Shown piece by piece: positions 1 through 7,214 of a DNA stretch of 64,000 nucleotides. The notes beneath the pieces are model-generated. The model was not told where the DNA came from and ran no database searches. It was given only the letters and a program-made list of their open reading frames with translations. Position numbers and translations under genes: made by a program. Each line of letters opens with the position of its first letter. Within the stretch, counting starts at the first letter, position 1. Source of the DNA: Anaerolineales bacterium (GTDB taxonomy: Bacteria; Chloroflexota; Anaerolineae; Anaerolineales; Villigracilaceae); assembly GCA_020634885.1 (NCBI GenBank), contig JACKAW010000006.1, forward strand, positions 128,501 through 192,500. The letters run 5' to 3'.

Positions 1-119
1 AGGCAGTTACGCTGCTCAAAGAGAGAATGCCAGACCCGAAGCATATCTTCATCCTGCGAAATGATCAAAACGGTATTCATGTCACTTTCATTTGGAGAGA
101 GTTTATTTGCGGTCATCAT
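1..119 (-). CDS. Response regulator receiver domain, N-terminal fragment (cut by window edge)
   Basis: The reverse strand is open from an ATG at 117-119 to the window edge. The reading includes MNTVLIISQDEDMLRVWHSL, which matches the first strand and acidic pocket of a two-component receiver domain (hydrophobic beta-1 followed by D-E-D). Candidate starts are ATG codons at 119, 116 and 80; a purine-rich AAGAGGA lies only 1-4 bases before the upper two, so the start is unsettled. The phosphoacceptor Asp and any output domain lie outside the window. It is divergent from the leader/GNAT unit at 263-1044. The family call is inferred from about 26 residues only. Confidence 0.5.
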   Translation of the reverse strand, partial: MMTANKLSPNESDMNTVLIISQDEDMLRVWHSLFEQRNC

Positions 120-185
120 GTCCTCTTTGCTAACTGTGTCGTTTCGTGTGTTGAAAAAGGTTCTCCTATCCCCCAAATATCCTGC

Positions 186-215
186 TTGACGCGTCTCTGG
201 CACTCGTGTTAAACT
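186..215 (+). promoter_or_regulatory. Probable sigma-A type promoter for the leader/GNAT unit
   Basis: TTGACG at 186-191 is followed 17-18 bases later by TTAAAC/TAAACT at 209-215. Transcription would start near 222, about 40 bases before the leader peptide ATG at 263. The site was read by eye. Confidence 0.45.
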
Positions 216-262
216 TCACATACCTGAACAACAGGAATTTCCACGAAAGGAGCGCACTACCC

Positions 263-346
263 ATGTTCATACGCAAGTTCCAGGTCGTCCTTGCCTCCGG
301 TTTCACCGGTGCCGTCGATATCCGTAGTGCGTCTGTACGTCGTTAG
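263..346 (+). CDS. 27-residue leader peptide of an attenuator
   Basis: ATG at 263 follows a good ribosome site (GAAAGGAG at 245-252) and opens a 27-codon frame starting MFIRKFQVVL and ending SVRR before TAG. Immediately after the stop come two intrinsic terminators (365-402, 413-448), then the ribosome site and ATG of a GNAT acetyltransferase at 466. This arrangement of short translated frame, terminators and gene is typical of ribosome-mediated attenuation, for example antibiotic- or amino-acid-sensing leaders. The terminal Arg-Arg codons next to the stop could be a stall site, but no inducer can be named. Too short for family recognition; the regulatory role is inference. Confidence 0.6.
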   Translation: MFIRKFQVVLASGFTGAVDIRSASVRR

Positions 347-364
347 GCTTTTTTTGAAACCCTG

Positions 365-402
365 CGACCACGGCGCACCCAGCCCCGTGGTCGTTTCTTT
401 TT
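365..402 (+). terminator. Intrinsic terminator 1 of the leader region
   Basis: CGACCACGG at 365-373 pairs perfectly with CCGTGGTCG at 385-393, followed by a T-rich run at 394-402. It lies 18 bases after the leader peptide stop, so it would end transcription before the acetyltransferase unless prevented. Confidence 0.8.
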
Positions 403-412
403 AACCCCTAAT

Positions 413-448
413 GCGGTCGCGGAGCATCCTCTTGTGACCGCTTTTTTT
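413..448 (+). terminator. Intrinsic terminator 2 of the leader region
   Basis: GCGGTC at 413-418 pairs with GACCGC at 436-441, followed by seven T. Bases 415-420 (GGTCGC) can instead pair with 364-369 (GCGACC) in the left arm of terminator 1, so the hairpins may be linked to an alternative antiterminator fold. Confidence 0.7.
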
Positions 449-465
449 GTTCAAGGAAAAATATT

Positions 466-1044
466 ATGTACGCCATACACCCCCAGTTATTTGAAGCACA
501 GGATATCCGCTTCGGACCGATAGACCATGAAGCACATCCCCATATTGAAGCCCGCTGGACGCACGACGCCGAATTTATGGATTTTATGGAGTTGGGTTCA
601 GCACAACCGCTTTCACCTGAAATGGTGAGAGTGCAATATGAAGCCATCGAAAAAGAGATAAGCACGCAGAAAGACCTCTTCTATTTCACCATCCGCGCAA
701 AGGATGATGACCGGCTGATCGGTAAAGCCATTCTCGAATATGTAAATTGGACAAATGGCAATGCCTACCTTCGGCTTGGCATTGGTGAGGCTGAATTTCG
801 CCATAAAGGCTATGGTTCTCAAGCGCTGCACCTTCTGCTGCAATACGCATTTGTTGAATTAAACCTTTTTCGCGTAACGGCAGTCGTCCCTGCCTACAAT
901 GAAGATGCACTGCATTTGTTGCAAAAATTCAACTTTATGGAAGAAGTGCGCCGCCCAAATGCCATGCACTACAACGGCGCATTTTGGGACATCGTCTGCT
1001 ACGGCTTGTTAAAAACCGAATGGGTAGAATCAACTTCAATTTAA
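466..1044 (+). CDS. GNAT N-acetyltransferase, RimJ/RimL-like
   Basis: 192 residues. The central part reads as a RimJ/RimL-type GNAT domain: a beta strand with IGKAILEYVNW near residues 86-96, the acetyl-CoA loop RHKGYGSQAL near 113-122, and the late strand VPAYNEDALHLLQKFNF typical of this branch (Asn plus a helix that recognises the acceptor). Acceptors in this family are protein N-termini, amino-sugars or antibiotics; none can be named here. The start has AAGGA about 9 bases upstream. It sits behind a leader peptide and two terminators, which suggests inducible expression, so a role in resistance or detoxification is possible but inferred. Confidence 0.8.
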   Translation: MYAIHPQLFEAQDIRFGPIDHEAHPHIEARWTHDAEFMDFMELGSAQPLSPEMVRVQYEAIEKEISTQKDLFYFTIRAKDDDRLIGKAILEYVNWTNGNAYLRLGIGEAEFRHKGYGSQALHLLLQYAFVELNLFRVTAVVPAYNEDALHLLQKFNFMEEVRRPNAMHYNGAFWDIVCYGLLKTEWVESTSI

Positions 1045-1101
1045 GGATGATGCGATCTTGTCCAAAAAAGAAGGTTGACCCAAATTGAAAGGAAATCCAA
1101 A

Positions 1102-2097
1102 ATGACTGAAATCACGCCTCTTGACCCAAGCTTGAACCTGCGTGGTGTGACCCCGGCAGATGCCAACGCTGTAGCCGGGTTGATCTATGCCGTCTGCGAA
1201 GCGGATGGCGATACCACCGTTGCCGATACGCCAGAAGACCTGCTTCACCAATGGGAAGAAGATGGCTTTAACCCAGAGACAGATGCCTTCCTTGTAGAGA
1301 CCCCGGAGGGGGAGGTGGTTGGCTTCGAAGTTCTTTCAAATGAAAAAGATTTTGTTCACTATGCCACCGATGGTTATGTTCACCCTAATTTTCAAAAGCG
1401 CGGCATAGGTTCTGCTCTGTTGCAGCGTGTGGAAGTTCGCGCGCGCGAAATGATGAAATCTGCAAACCCCGAATTGCGGGTTTATTTGCAAAGCACATTC
1501 GATGGCAAGGATGAACCCGGAAAAGAATTGCACATCAATATGGGGTATGAATTTATTCGCTACTTCTGGCGTATGGAAATCAACCTGACAGAAAAACCGC
1601 CCATGCCCGAATTTCCGGCTGGTATTGAACTACGCCCCTTCAATAAAGAAACTGATGCGCAATTGCTTTGGCAGGCAGATAACGAAGCGTTTAGCGAGCA
1701 TTGGGGCACCCATGATTCGACCTTTGAAGAATGGTGCTTTTGGAAGTTTGAACGCCCCGAATTTGACCCTACCCTGTGGTTTATTGCCTGGGATGGTGAC
1801 CAGATCGCCGGTTTTACCCAGAACCGTTACCGTAATGGGATTGGTTGGGTGGGGACGTTGGGCGTCTTGAAACCCTGGCGAAAAATGGGTTTGGGCTTGG
1901 CATTGCTTCAGCACGCATTTGGCAGGTTTTATGCGCGTGACACGAAAACCATTGGGCTGGGGGTGGATGCCTCCAATACCACCGGCGCAACTCGCCTCTA
2001 TCAACGCGCTGGGATGCGTGTAGCAAGCGAGTTTGTCACCTACGAAAAGGAACTTCGCCCGGGAAAAGAGATGGAAAGCGCCAAAAAACGTGTTTAA
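1102..2097 (+). CDS. Tandem-domain GNAT acetyltransferase (mycothiol-synthase-like architecture)
   Basis: 331 residues from the ATG at 1102, chosen because GAAAGGA lies 9 bases upstream; the frame is open further up to a TTG at 1075. There are two GNAT halves. The first has the acetyl-CoA loop QKRGIGSALL near residue 100 and the second a similar loop, RKMGLGLALLQ, near residue 260, followed by GVDASNTTGATRLYQRAGM, the usual late GNAT strand and helix. The architecture resembles MshD-like and other double-GNAT proteins, but there is no other sign of mycothiol chemistry, so the substrate is unknown. It follows the first GNAT gene by 57 bases and is probably co-transcribed. Confidence 0.8.
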   Translation: MTEITPLDPSLNLRGVTPADANAVAGLIYAVCEADGDTTVADTPEDLLHQWEEDGFNPETDAFLVETPEGEVVGFEVLSNEKDFVHYATDGYVHPNFQKRGIGSALLQRVEVRAREMMKSANPELRVYLQSTFDGKDEPGKELHINMGYEFIRYFWRMEINLTEKPPMPEFPAGIELRPFNKETDAQLLWQADNEAFSEHWGTHDSTFEEWCFWKFERPEFDPTLWFIAWDGDQIAGFTQNRYRNGIGWVGTLGVLKPWRKMGLGLALLQHAFGRFYARDTKTIGLGVDASNTTGATRLYQRAGMRVASEFVTYEKELRPGKEMESAKKRV

Positions 2098-2208
2098 AGC
2101 GGCGGTACCTTTGAGCCATCAAAATAGAAAGAAAATAGATTCGCAACAGAGAAAATTTCGGTGTAGAATCAAGCGGTATTAAGAGTACATTTACGAGAGG
2201 TCAATTTC

Positions 2209-2670
2209 ATGATCAATTTGCGTTGTCTATACTGTCAGACACCCTTCACTGTGGGACGTGCTGAAATGCTTACGGCTCTCATCACTATGGATGAGAAGCA
2301 TCAAAACCATTACGATGCGCATTGCCCGCGCTGCCGCCGTGCCAATTCCATTTCGCGCCAGCGGATGGAGCTGTTCTTCCCAAATTGGCGTGAAGCTGCC
2401 AAAAATCTGCCCGCTGTTCCGGCAGATGATGTGGCAACCTCAACCGATTTGAAAACCGAACCTTTGCCGAAATCGGTCAAAAGTGCGGCTGGGAAAAGCC
2501 CCGCTAAAAAGACGGTTGCCAGCAAAAAAGCGCCTGCTGAAAAGAAACCGGCTGCAACCAAAAAGCCTGCGGAGAAGAAGCCAGCCGCTAAAAAACCGGC
2601 TGCTTCAAAAACATCCACTACCAAGTCCGCTTCAAAGTCTACTGAGAAAAAGACCCCGAAGAAAAAATAA
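2209..2670 (+). CDS. Zinc-ribbon protein with Lys/Ala/Pro-rich H1-like tail
   Basis: 153 residues. The N-terminal part has CxxC (CLYC, residues 6-9) and a second CxxC (HCPRC, near 41-44), a probable zinc ribbon. From about residue 85 the protein becomes low-complexity, with repeated AAKKPAEKKPAA-like units, and it ends KKTPKKK, like histone-H1-type bacterial tails that bind nucleic acid non-specifically. Such tails are disordered. A DNA- or RNA-associated role is inferred; no specific family was recognised. A strong terminator at 2681-2724 ends the transcript. Confidence 0.65.
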   Translation: MINLRCLYCQTPFTVGRAEMLTALITMDEKHQNHYDAHCPRCRRANSISRQRMELFFPNWREAAKNLPAVPADDVATSTDLKTEPLPKSVKSAAGKSPAKKTVASKKAPAEKKPAATKKPAEKKPAAKKPAASKTSTTKSASKSTEKKTPKKK

Positions 2671-2680
2671 TCTATTGCTA

Positions 2681-2724
2681 AAAAAAATCCCGCAGACGAG
2701 TTTCATCCGCCTGCGGGATTTTTT
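2681..2724 (+). terminator. Intrinsic terminator after the zinc-ribbon gene
   Basis: TCCCGCAG at 2688-2695 pairs with CTGCGGGA at 2711-2718. An A-run precedes the stem and a T-run (2719-2724) follows. Confidence 0.85.
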
Positions 2725-2745
2725 ATGAAATGAGTGAAAACAACC

Positions 2746-3348
2746 ATGAAAATTAAAGCAGTCTTTTTCGATTTTGGCGGCGTGATCCAGCGCACAGAAT
2801 ATCAGTCGCCGCGCCAGCGCCTTGCTGAGCGTTTTGGCATGGAGTATGCGGATATTGATAACATCGTATTTAATAGCCCTACGGCAAAACAGGCAACGGT
2901 GGGGGAGCTTTCGGTGGAAAAACATTGGGAGGCGGTTGCCAAACGGCTGAAGGTTTCCAAAGAAGAGATCGCCGAGGTGGAGCGGGAGTTTTTTGCAGGA
3001 GATGTGGCCGATCATTCCATCCTTGAATATTTGCGTTCGCTGCGTCCGCGTTTTATTACGGGGTTGATCAGCAATGCCTGGTCAGATATGCGTGAATATC
3101 TTGTGCGCCAAAAAATGGATGATGCTTTCGATCACCTTATTATTTCTGCCGAGGTGGGGGTGGCAAAGCCTGAGGCGAAGATATATCAACTTGCGTTGGA
3201 GCAGGCTAAGGTCCAGCCGGGGGCAGCGGTTTTTGTCGATGATGTAGCGGCAAATATTGCCGCCTGTGAGCAGGTCGGCATGAAGGGCATCCTGTTCAAA
3301 GACCCGCAAGAAGCCAGGACACAATTGAAAAAACTTTTGAAAGAATAA
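2746..3348 (+). CDS. HAD-superfamily hydrolase
   Basis: About 200 residues. Motif I is FFDFGGVI near residues 7-14; the first Asp is the expected nucleophile, but the +2 position is Gly rather than Asp, as in several HAD hydrolases such as dehalogenase- and YihX-like phosphatases. Motif II is GLISNAW near 106 (Ser/Asn), motif III is the Lys in VAKPEAKIY near 145, and motif IV is FVDDVAANIAA near 165. The ATG at 2746 was chosen because it starts directly before the first strand; an in-frame GTG at 2734 is possible. Substrate unknown, probably a small phosphometabolite. Three bases separate it from the next gene, so they are translationally coupled. Confidence 0.8.
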   Translation: MKIKAVFFDFGGVIQRTEYQSPRQRLAERFGMEYADIDNIVFNSPTAKQATVGELSVEKHWEAVAKRLKVSKEEIAEVEREFFAGDVADHSILEYLRSLRPRFITGLISNAWSDMREYLVRQKMDDAFDHLIISAEVGVAKPEAKIYQLALEQAKVQPGAAVFVDDVAANIAACEQVGMKGILFKDPQEARTQLKKLLKE

Positions 3349-3351
3349 GAT

Positions 3352-4692
3352 ATGAACACGAATTCTGAACTTTTTATCCGTGACCTTGGTGGTGGTTTGA
3401 TTTTGCGCCGCGCCTCAAAAGCGGATGCAGATGCGCTTGCGGAGATCAACAGCCGTATGCACAGTGATGATGGTCCTGATAAACCGAACCTTGGCATTGC
3501 AGAGTGGATTCGAGATCTGGTGACCAAGCCGCACCCTACCATGGAGCCTGGCGATTTCACTGTGGTGGAAGAGACCGCTACCGGTCGCATCGTTTCAACG
3601 TTGTGCCTGATCCCCCAGAAGTGGACATTCGATGGCATTGAGTTTGGTGTAGGTAGACCGGAGCTTGTCTGCACATTGCCCGAGTTTCGCCGCCGTGGGT
3701 TGATCCGCATACAGATGGAGGAAGTGCATAAGTGGAGTAAGGAGCGGGGTGATTTGGTGCAGGTGATTACGGGCATTCCAAACTATTATCGTCAATTTGG
3801 TTATGGCATGGCATTGGAACTTTCGGGCGGGCGTAGAGGGTTTGAAGCGCATGTGCCTGTTTTGAAGGCGGACGAAACTGAATCTTTCCATTTCCGCCTG
3901 GCGGAGGAGGGAGATGTGGATTTTATTGTGAAGCTGTATGCTGCGGCTGAGTCGAAGCATTTGCTTTCTTGTAAACGACCGGCTGAAATCATCCGCTATG
4001 AAATATTTGGAAAAAGTGAAAAAAGCATCGTCCGCTATGAGAAGTTGATCATTGAGGATGTTTCAGGGAGGCGTGTTGGTTATTTTGAGATTTCCTCTGA
4101 ATTATGGATGGATGGTTTGGTTTGTACCTATGCGGCTTTGGAAGATGGAGTTCCATGGTTGGAGGTTTCGCCTGCACTGGCTCGCTACCTGTGGAAAAAA
4201 GGCGGAGACTATGCCCAGCGTGATGGCGGAACCCGTACTTCTTTTGGCTTTGGGTTTGGCAGTCAGCACCCGATCTATGAGGCGTTGGATGATAAATTAC
4301 CAAAGGTTAGAGAGCCGTATGCATATTACATGCGCGTGCCAGACCTACCCGCATTTTTGCGCCTCATCCGCCCTGTGTTGGAGCGGCGGCTGGCGGAATC
4401 TCCGGCGGTTGGGTACTCAGGGACGTTGCGATTAAGTTTTTATAGAAATGGTGTGTCTTTGGGCTTTGAGCGCGGGCAGATCATCCAAATTGAGCCGATG
4501 CAGGTAGGTTCGGGTACTGAGGTGGATGCACTCTTTCCTGATTTGACGTTTCTTCATCTGCTCTTTGGTCATCGGAGTTTGGGGGAATTAAGCCATATGT
4601 TTGCAGATTGTTACGCAAACCATAATACAGCACGGGTTTTGTTGAATGCGTTGTTTCCCAAGCGTCACTCCGCTGTATCGGCGGTTACATGA
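3352..4692 (+). CDS. Eis-like GNAT acetyltransferase
   Basis: 446 residues, the length expected for Eis-type enzymes, which carry two GNAT-fold units and a C-terminal sterol-carrier-like domain. The N-terminal GNAT has VCTLPEFRRRGLIRIQMEE near residues 103-121 (acetyl-CoA loop RRRGL) and then TGIPNYYRQFGYGMAL, a signature of the Eis group. The last 120 residues (LRLSFYRNGVSL onwards) fit the C-terminal domain. Eis proteins acetylate amines on aminoglycosides or proteins; the acceptor here is unknown. It is the third GNAT-type gene within 5 kb. A terminator at 4762-4794 closes the unit. Confidence 0.75.
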   Translation: MNTNSELFIRDLGGGLILRRASKADADALAEINSRMHSDDGPDKPNLGIAEWIRDLVTKPHPTMEPGDFTVVEETATGRIVSTLCLIPQKWTFDGIEFGVGRPELVCTLPEFRRRGLIRIQMEEVHKWSKERGDLVQVITGIPNYYRQFGYGMALELSGGRRGFEAHVPVLKADETESFHFRLAEEGDVDFIVKLYAAAESKHLLSCKRPAEIIRYEIFGKSEKSIVRYEKLIIEDVSGRRVGYFEISSELWMDGLVCTYAALEDGVPWLEVSPALARYLWKKGGDYAQRDGGTRTSFGFGFGSQHPIYEALDDKLPKVREPYAYYMRVPDLPAFLRLIRPVLERRLAESPAVGYSGTLRLSFYRNGVSLGFERGQIIQIEPMQVGSGTEVDALFPDLTFLHLLFGHRSLGELSHMFADCYANHNTARVLLNALFPKRHSAVSAVT

Positions 4693-4761
4693 ATTCTCTA
4701 CCGCTCTGATGCGATATTTGTCACTGAGTGACCCTGCTTTGTGAGTTGAATTTATAAGAAA

Positions 4762-4794
4762 AACGCCCTGCGTGGAATCAGCAGGGCGTTTTTT
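4762..4794 (+). terminator. Intrinsic terminator
   Basis: AACGCCCTG at 4762-4770 pairs with CAGGGCGTT at 4782-4790, followed by a T-run. Confidence 0.85.
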
Positions 4795-4848
4795 GTGGGT
4801 GAATTTTCCTTCAATTTTGCATCCATACAAGAGTGCAAAGCAGATTAA

Positions 4849-4877
4849 TTGCGAATTAGGGGTTTAGCAAGTATAAT
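4849..4877 (+). promoter_or_regulatory. Promoter of the signalling cluster
   Basis: TTGCGA at 4849-4854, a 17-base spacer and TATAAT at 4872-4877. This is the only clear promoter and terminator boundary before the long run of genes that starts at 4912. Confidence 0.6.
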
Positions 4878-4911
4878 TTTCGCACCCCCTCCAAGCAGGG
4901 AAGAGGAATTT

Positions 4912-5718
4912 ATGGCATTACGCGGCAATTTAAGAGATTTCACCATTACTCAATTGTTAAACCTCATCAATCTTGCCAGCAAAACGGGGACTCTGGTCAT
5001 TGATGGAGCTTCGGAACAGGCATTTGTCTCTTTCCGTGAGGGTAAACTTTCGTATGCCCGCATTGGCAAGGAAGATGGAAGCCTTGCTTCGGTTTTGTAT
5101 AAATCAAACAAAATCAACGCGAATCAATATAAAGCCATCATCGAACGTTCAGGCAAGATGACGGACAAAGAACTGGGGCTTTTATTGATAAATGCGGGAT
5201 ATGTATCACGTGAAGATATTCTTCTAAATTTACAAACATATTTTGTTGACCAGATCCGCCGCTTGTTTACATGGGTTGAGGGGGTTTTTAGTTTTGAGGC
5301 GGAAATGTTCCCGCCGGAAGACCGCATCAATGTGCGGCTCGATCTGGAGAACATCATCATTGAAGGGTCGCGTCAACTGCGTGAACTGGAACAATTGAAA
5401 GATGAAATTCCCAGTTTAGAAATGGCTCTCAAATTCACCGAACGACCGTTGACCAATGTCAACTTGAGCGTGGATGAGTGGAAGGTGGTCAAGTTCGTAG
5501 ACCCGAAGAACACCATGAGCCAGATCGCCAAGACAAATAAATTATCCGAAGTGGAAGTTCGCCGTATTGTATATGGTTTGTTGCAGGCGGGTCTTGTCGA
5601 GTTAGTGCGCCCTGCGAATGCACCGTTGCCTCAAGCCGCCAAACCACTCGCCCCGCACGAAGTGGAAGAGAAGAAGAATCTTGTAAATAAACTTATCGGC
5701 CGCATTCGTTCACTCTAA
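4912..5718 (+). CDS. PATAN (DUF4388) domain protein
   Basis: 268 residues from ATG 4912, chosen for AAGAGGAA just upstream. The first 100 residues match the PATAN/DUF4388 pattern: MALRGNLRDFTITQLLNLI, then SKTGTLVI and an exposed FREGKLSYA strand. The middle (LLLINAGYVSREDILLNLQ) resembles type-IV-pilus/GspE N-terminal-like helices. The C-terminal part (ISQIAKTNKLSEVEVRRIVYGLLQAGLVELV style) is a winged-helix-like segment. Family members occur in gene neighbourhoods with Ras-like GTPases and receiver domains and act as protein-protein adaptors. Here the next gene is such a GTPase, 28 bases downstream. A role as signalling adaptor is inferred. Confidence 0.75.
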   Translation: MALRGNLRDFTITQLLNLINLASKTGTLVIDGASEQAFVSFREGKLSYARIGKEDGSLASVLYKSNKINANQYKAIIERSGKMTDKELGLLLINAGYVSREDILLNLQTYFVDQIRRLFTWVEGVFSFEAEMFPPEDRINVRLDLENIIIEGSRQLRELEQLKDEIPSLEMALKFTERPLTNVNLSVDEWKVVKFVDPKNTMSQIAKTNKLSEVEVRRIVYGLLQAGLVELVRPANAPLPQAAKPLAPHEVEEKKNLVNKLIGRIRSL

Positions 5719-5746
5719 TTATTCAAGGCCGAAAGGATAAGGAATT

Positions 5747-6283
5747 ATGCAAACCGTCAAAATGGTCGTCACAGGTCCCTTTAGCGCTGGAAAGACCCAG
5801 TTCATTCAATCTGTCAGTGAGATTGATGTGGTTGCCACCGAGCGCAAAATATCCTCAGAAGAGGAGCGTACTGTCAAATCTGCAACTACAGTGGCCATGG
5901 ATTTTGGACGCATCACTGTAGACGAAGACCTCGTACTTTATCTGTTCGGCACCCCAGGGCAAAAACGCTTTGACTTCATGTGGGAGATCCTTTCAGAAGG
6001 CATGTTGGGCTTTATTGTCATGGTAGATAGTACCCGCCCTGAAACATTCCGCGAAGCGCGTTCCATTCTTGAAACCTTCCGTGCCTACGCTCCAACCCCA
6101 TTTGTAGTGGCAGCCAATAAACAGGATAAGGAAGATGCCTGGGAACTTGAAGATATGGGACATGCCCTTCGTCTGGATAAAGCTACAAAGCTATTGCCCT
6201 GTGTTGCAACAGACCGAGACTCGGTCAAGACCGTTTTGCTTGAACTACTTTACAGTATCATGAGCGAAATGGAAGGAAAATAA
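5747..6283 (+). CDS. MglA-like / Ras-like small GTPase
   Basis: 178 residues. G1/P-loop GPFSAGKTQF starts at residue 10; the G3 region LFGTPGQKRFDF replaces the usual DxxG with GTPGQ, as in the MglA/Rup family of prokaryotic small GTPases; G4 is NKQD near residue 126. MglA-like GTPases set cell polarity or switch signalling complexes in other bacteria. The start ATG follows AAGGATAAGGA. It lies between a PATAN protein and an alpha/beta hydrolase in one orientation. No obvious GAP (MglB/roadblock) gene is adjacent, so what resets it is not seen in this window. Confidence 0.85.
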   Translation: MQTVKMVVTGPFSAGKTQFIQSVSEIDVVATERKISSEEERTVKSATTVAMDFGRITVDEDLVLYLFGTPGQKRFDFMWEILSEGMLGFIVMVDSTRPETFREARSILETFRAYAPTPFVVAANKQDKEDAWELEDMGHALRLDKATKLLPCVATDRDSVKTVLLELLYSIMSEMEGK

Positions 6284-6303
6284 CGGGCGGGTGACGTTTT
6301 ACT

Positions 6304-7107
6304 GTGTCTTCAATTACAACTAGTCAAGGAATTGTTCATTACGAAGTGTATGGTCGCGGGCGTCCAGTCATCTTATTGCATGGCTGGCTTGGTTCATGGG
6401 GATTGTGGCAGGAAACCATGGCATACCTCGGCGCATTTTACCGTACCTATGCATTGGATTTTTGGGGATTTGGCGAATCTGGTAAAAAACGAGAAACCTA
6501 TGCTGTTTCTGATTTCGTAGACCTGGTAAACCAATTTATGGAGCAGCTCGGTATCGTTCATGCGCCGCTGGTGGGGCACAGCATGGGCGGCACAGTGAGC
6601 CTTTCTGTTGCGATCAAATACCCCGAACGCGTGAGCAAGGTGGCAGTGGTGGGGTCGCCCATTGTTGGCACCTCACTTGCCCCATTGTTGAAAATGGCGG
6701 GACAGCGCCCCGTCGCTTTTATGCTTTTCAATATGATGGGACCCTTTCGGGCTTTCATGAAATATTACTATTCCCGGGCGATTTGTTCTGATCCGCGTTT
6801 TCCTGAGATGATGGACCGCGATCTTTCCCGTACGACAGTTGAATCGTTTCTATTATCCATCGCCTCACTCCGGCGGACTGATCTGACCCCAATGATTTCG
6901 CAGATAAAAGTACCCTCTCTGGGTATGTATGGCGATAAGGACGTGATCGTTCACCCGATGCAGTGGCAACCCATGCTTGCGGGAATCCCTCACGCTACGA
7001 TCGAGCGTTTCCCCAATGCGGGGCACTTCCCTATGCTGGAAGAGCCCGCCGTATTTGCTCAAAAACTCAAAAAATTTCTAGATAAAGATTTCCAGGCACA
7101 GGGGTAG
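6304..7107 (+). CDS. Alpha/beta hydrolase (Ser nucleophile)
   Basis: 267 residues from a GTG at 6304. The oxyanion motif is HGWLGSW near residue 26, the nucleophile elbow GHSMGG has Ser93, an acidic residue lies in GDKDV (near 211-213), and the catalytic His241 is in AGHFPMLE, giving a complete catalytic triad. It resembles esterase, lipase and C-C hydrolase members; the substrate is unknown. It is clearly paralogous to the hydrolase at 18402, sharing the HGW-x-GSW and VHYE-x-x-GRGRP motifs, although that one has Asp at the nucleophile position. The gene starts 20 bases after the GTPase. Confidence 0.8.
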   Translation: MSSITTSQGIVHYEVYGRGRPVILLHGWLGSWGLWQETMAYLGAFYRTYALDFWGFGESGKKRETYAVSDFVDLVNQFMEQLGIVHAPLVGHSMGGTVSLSVAIKYPERVSKVAVVGSPIVGTSLAPLLKMAGQRPVAFMLFNMMGPFRAFMKYYYSRAICSDPRFPEMMDRDLSRTTVESFLLSIASLRRTDLTPMISQIKVPSLGMYGDKDVIVHPMQWQPMLAGIPHATIERFPNAGHFPMLEEPAVFAQKLKKFLDKDFQAQG

Positions 7108-7201
7108 TTTCTTTTTTACATTTTGCTTGAGTTAGCAGGGGAGGAAGGGGACACCTCAAAGCAGGCGTTTGCCCACATTCGTTTTATTGATTTGTTTGAT
7201 T

Positions 7202-7207
7202 TATAAT
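7202..7207 (+). promoter_or_regulatory. TATAAT box only 7 bases before the ATG at 7215
   Basis: A perfect TATAAT ends 7 bases before the start codon, with no Shine-Dalgarno sequence between them (the spacer is T followed by C's). Transcription would begin at or next to the A of ATG, giving a leaderless mRNA. The -35 was not assigned. Confidence 0.5.
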
Positions 7208-7214
7208 TCCCCCC

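Noticed and set aside
27..212. A 61-codon plus-strand frame at the left edge
   Set aside because: No ribosome site and no family pattern; the minus strand at the same place reads as the start of a response regulator.
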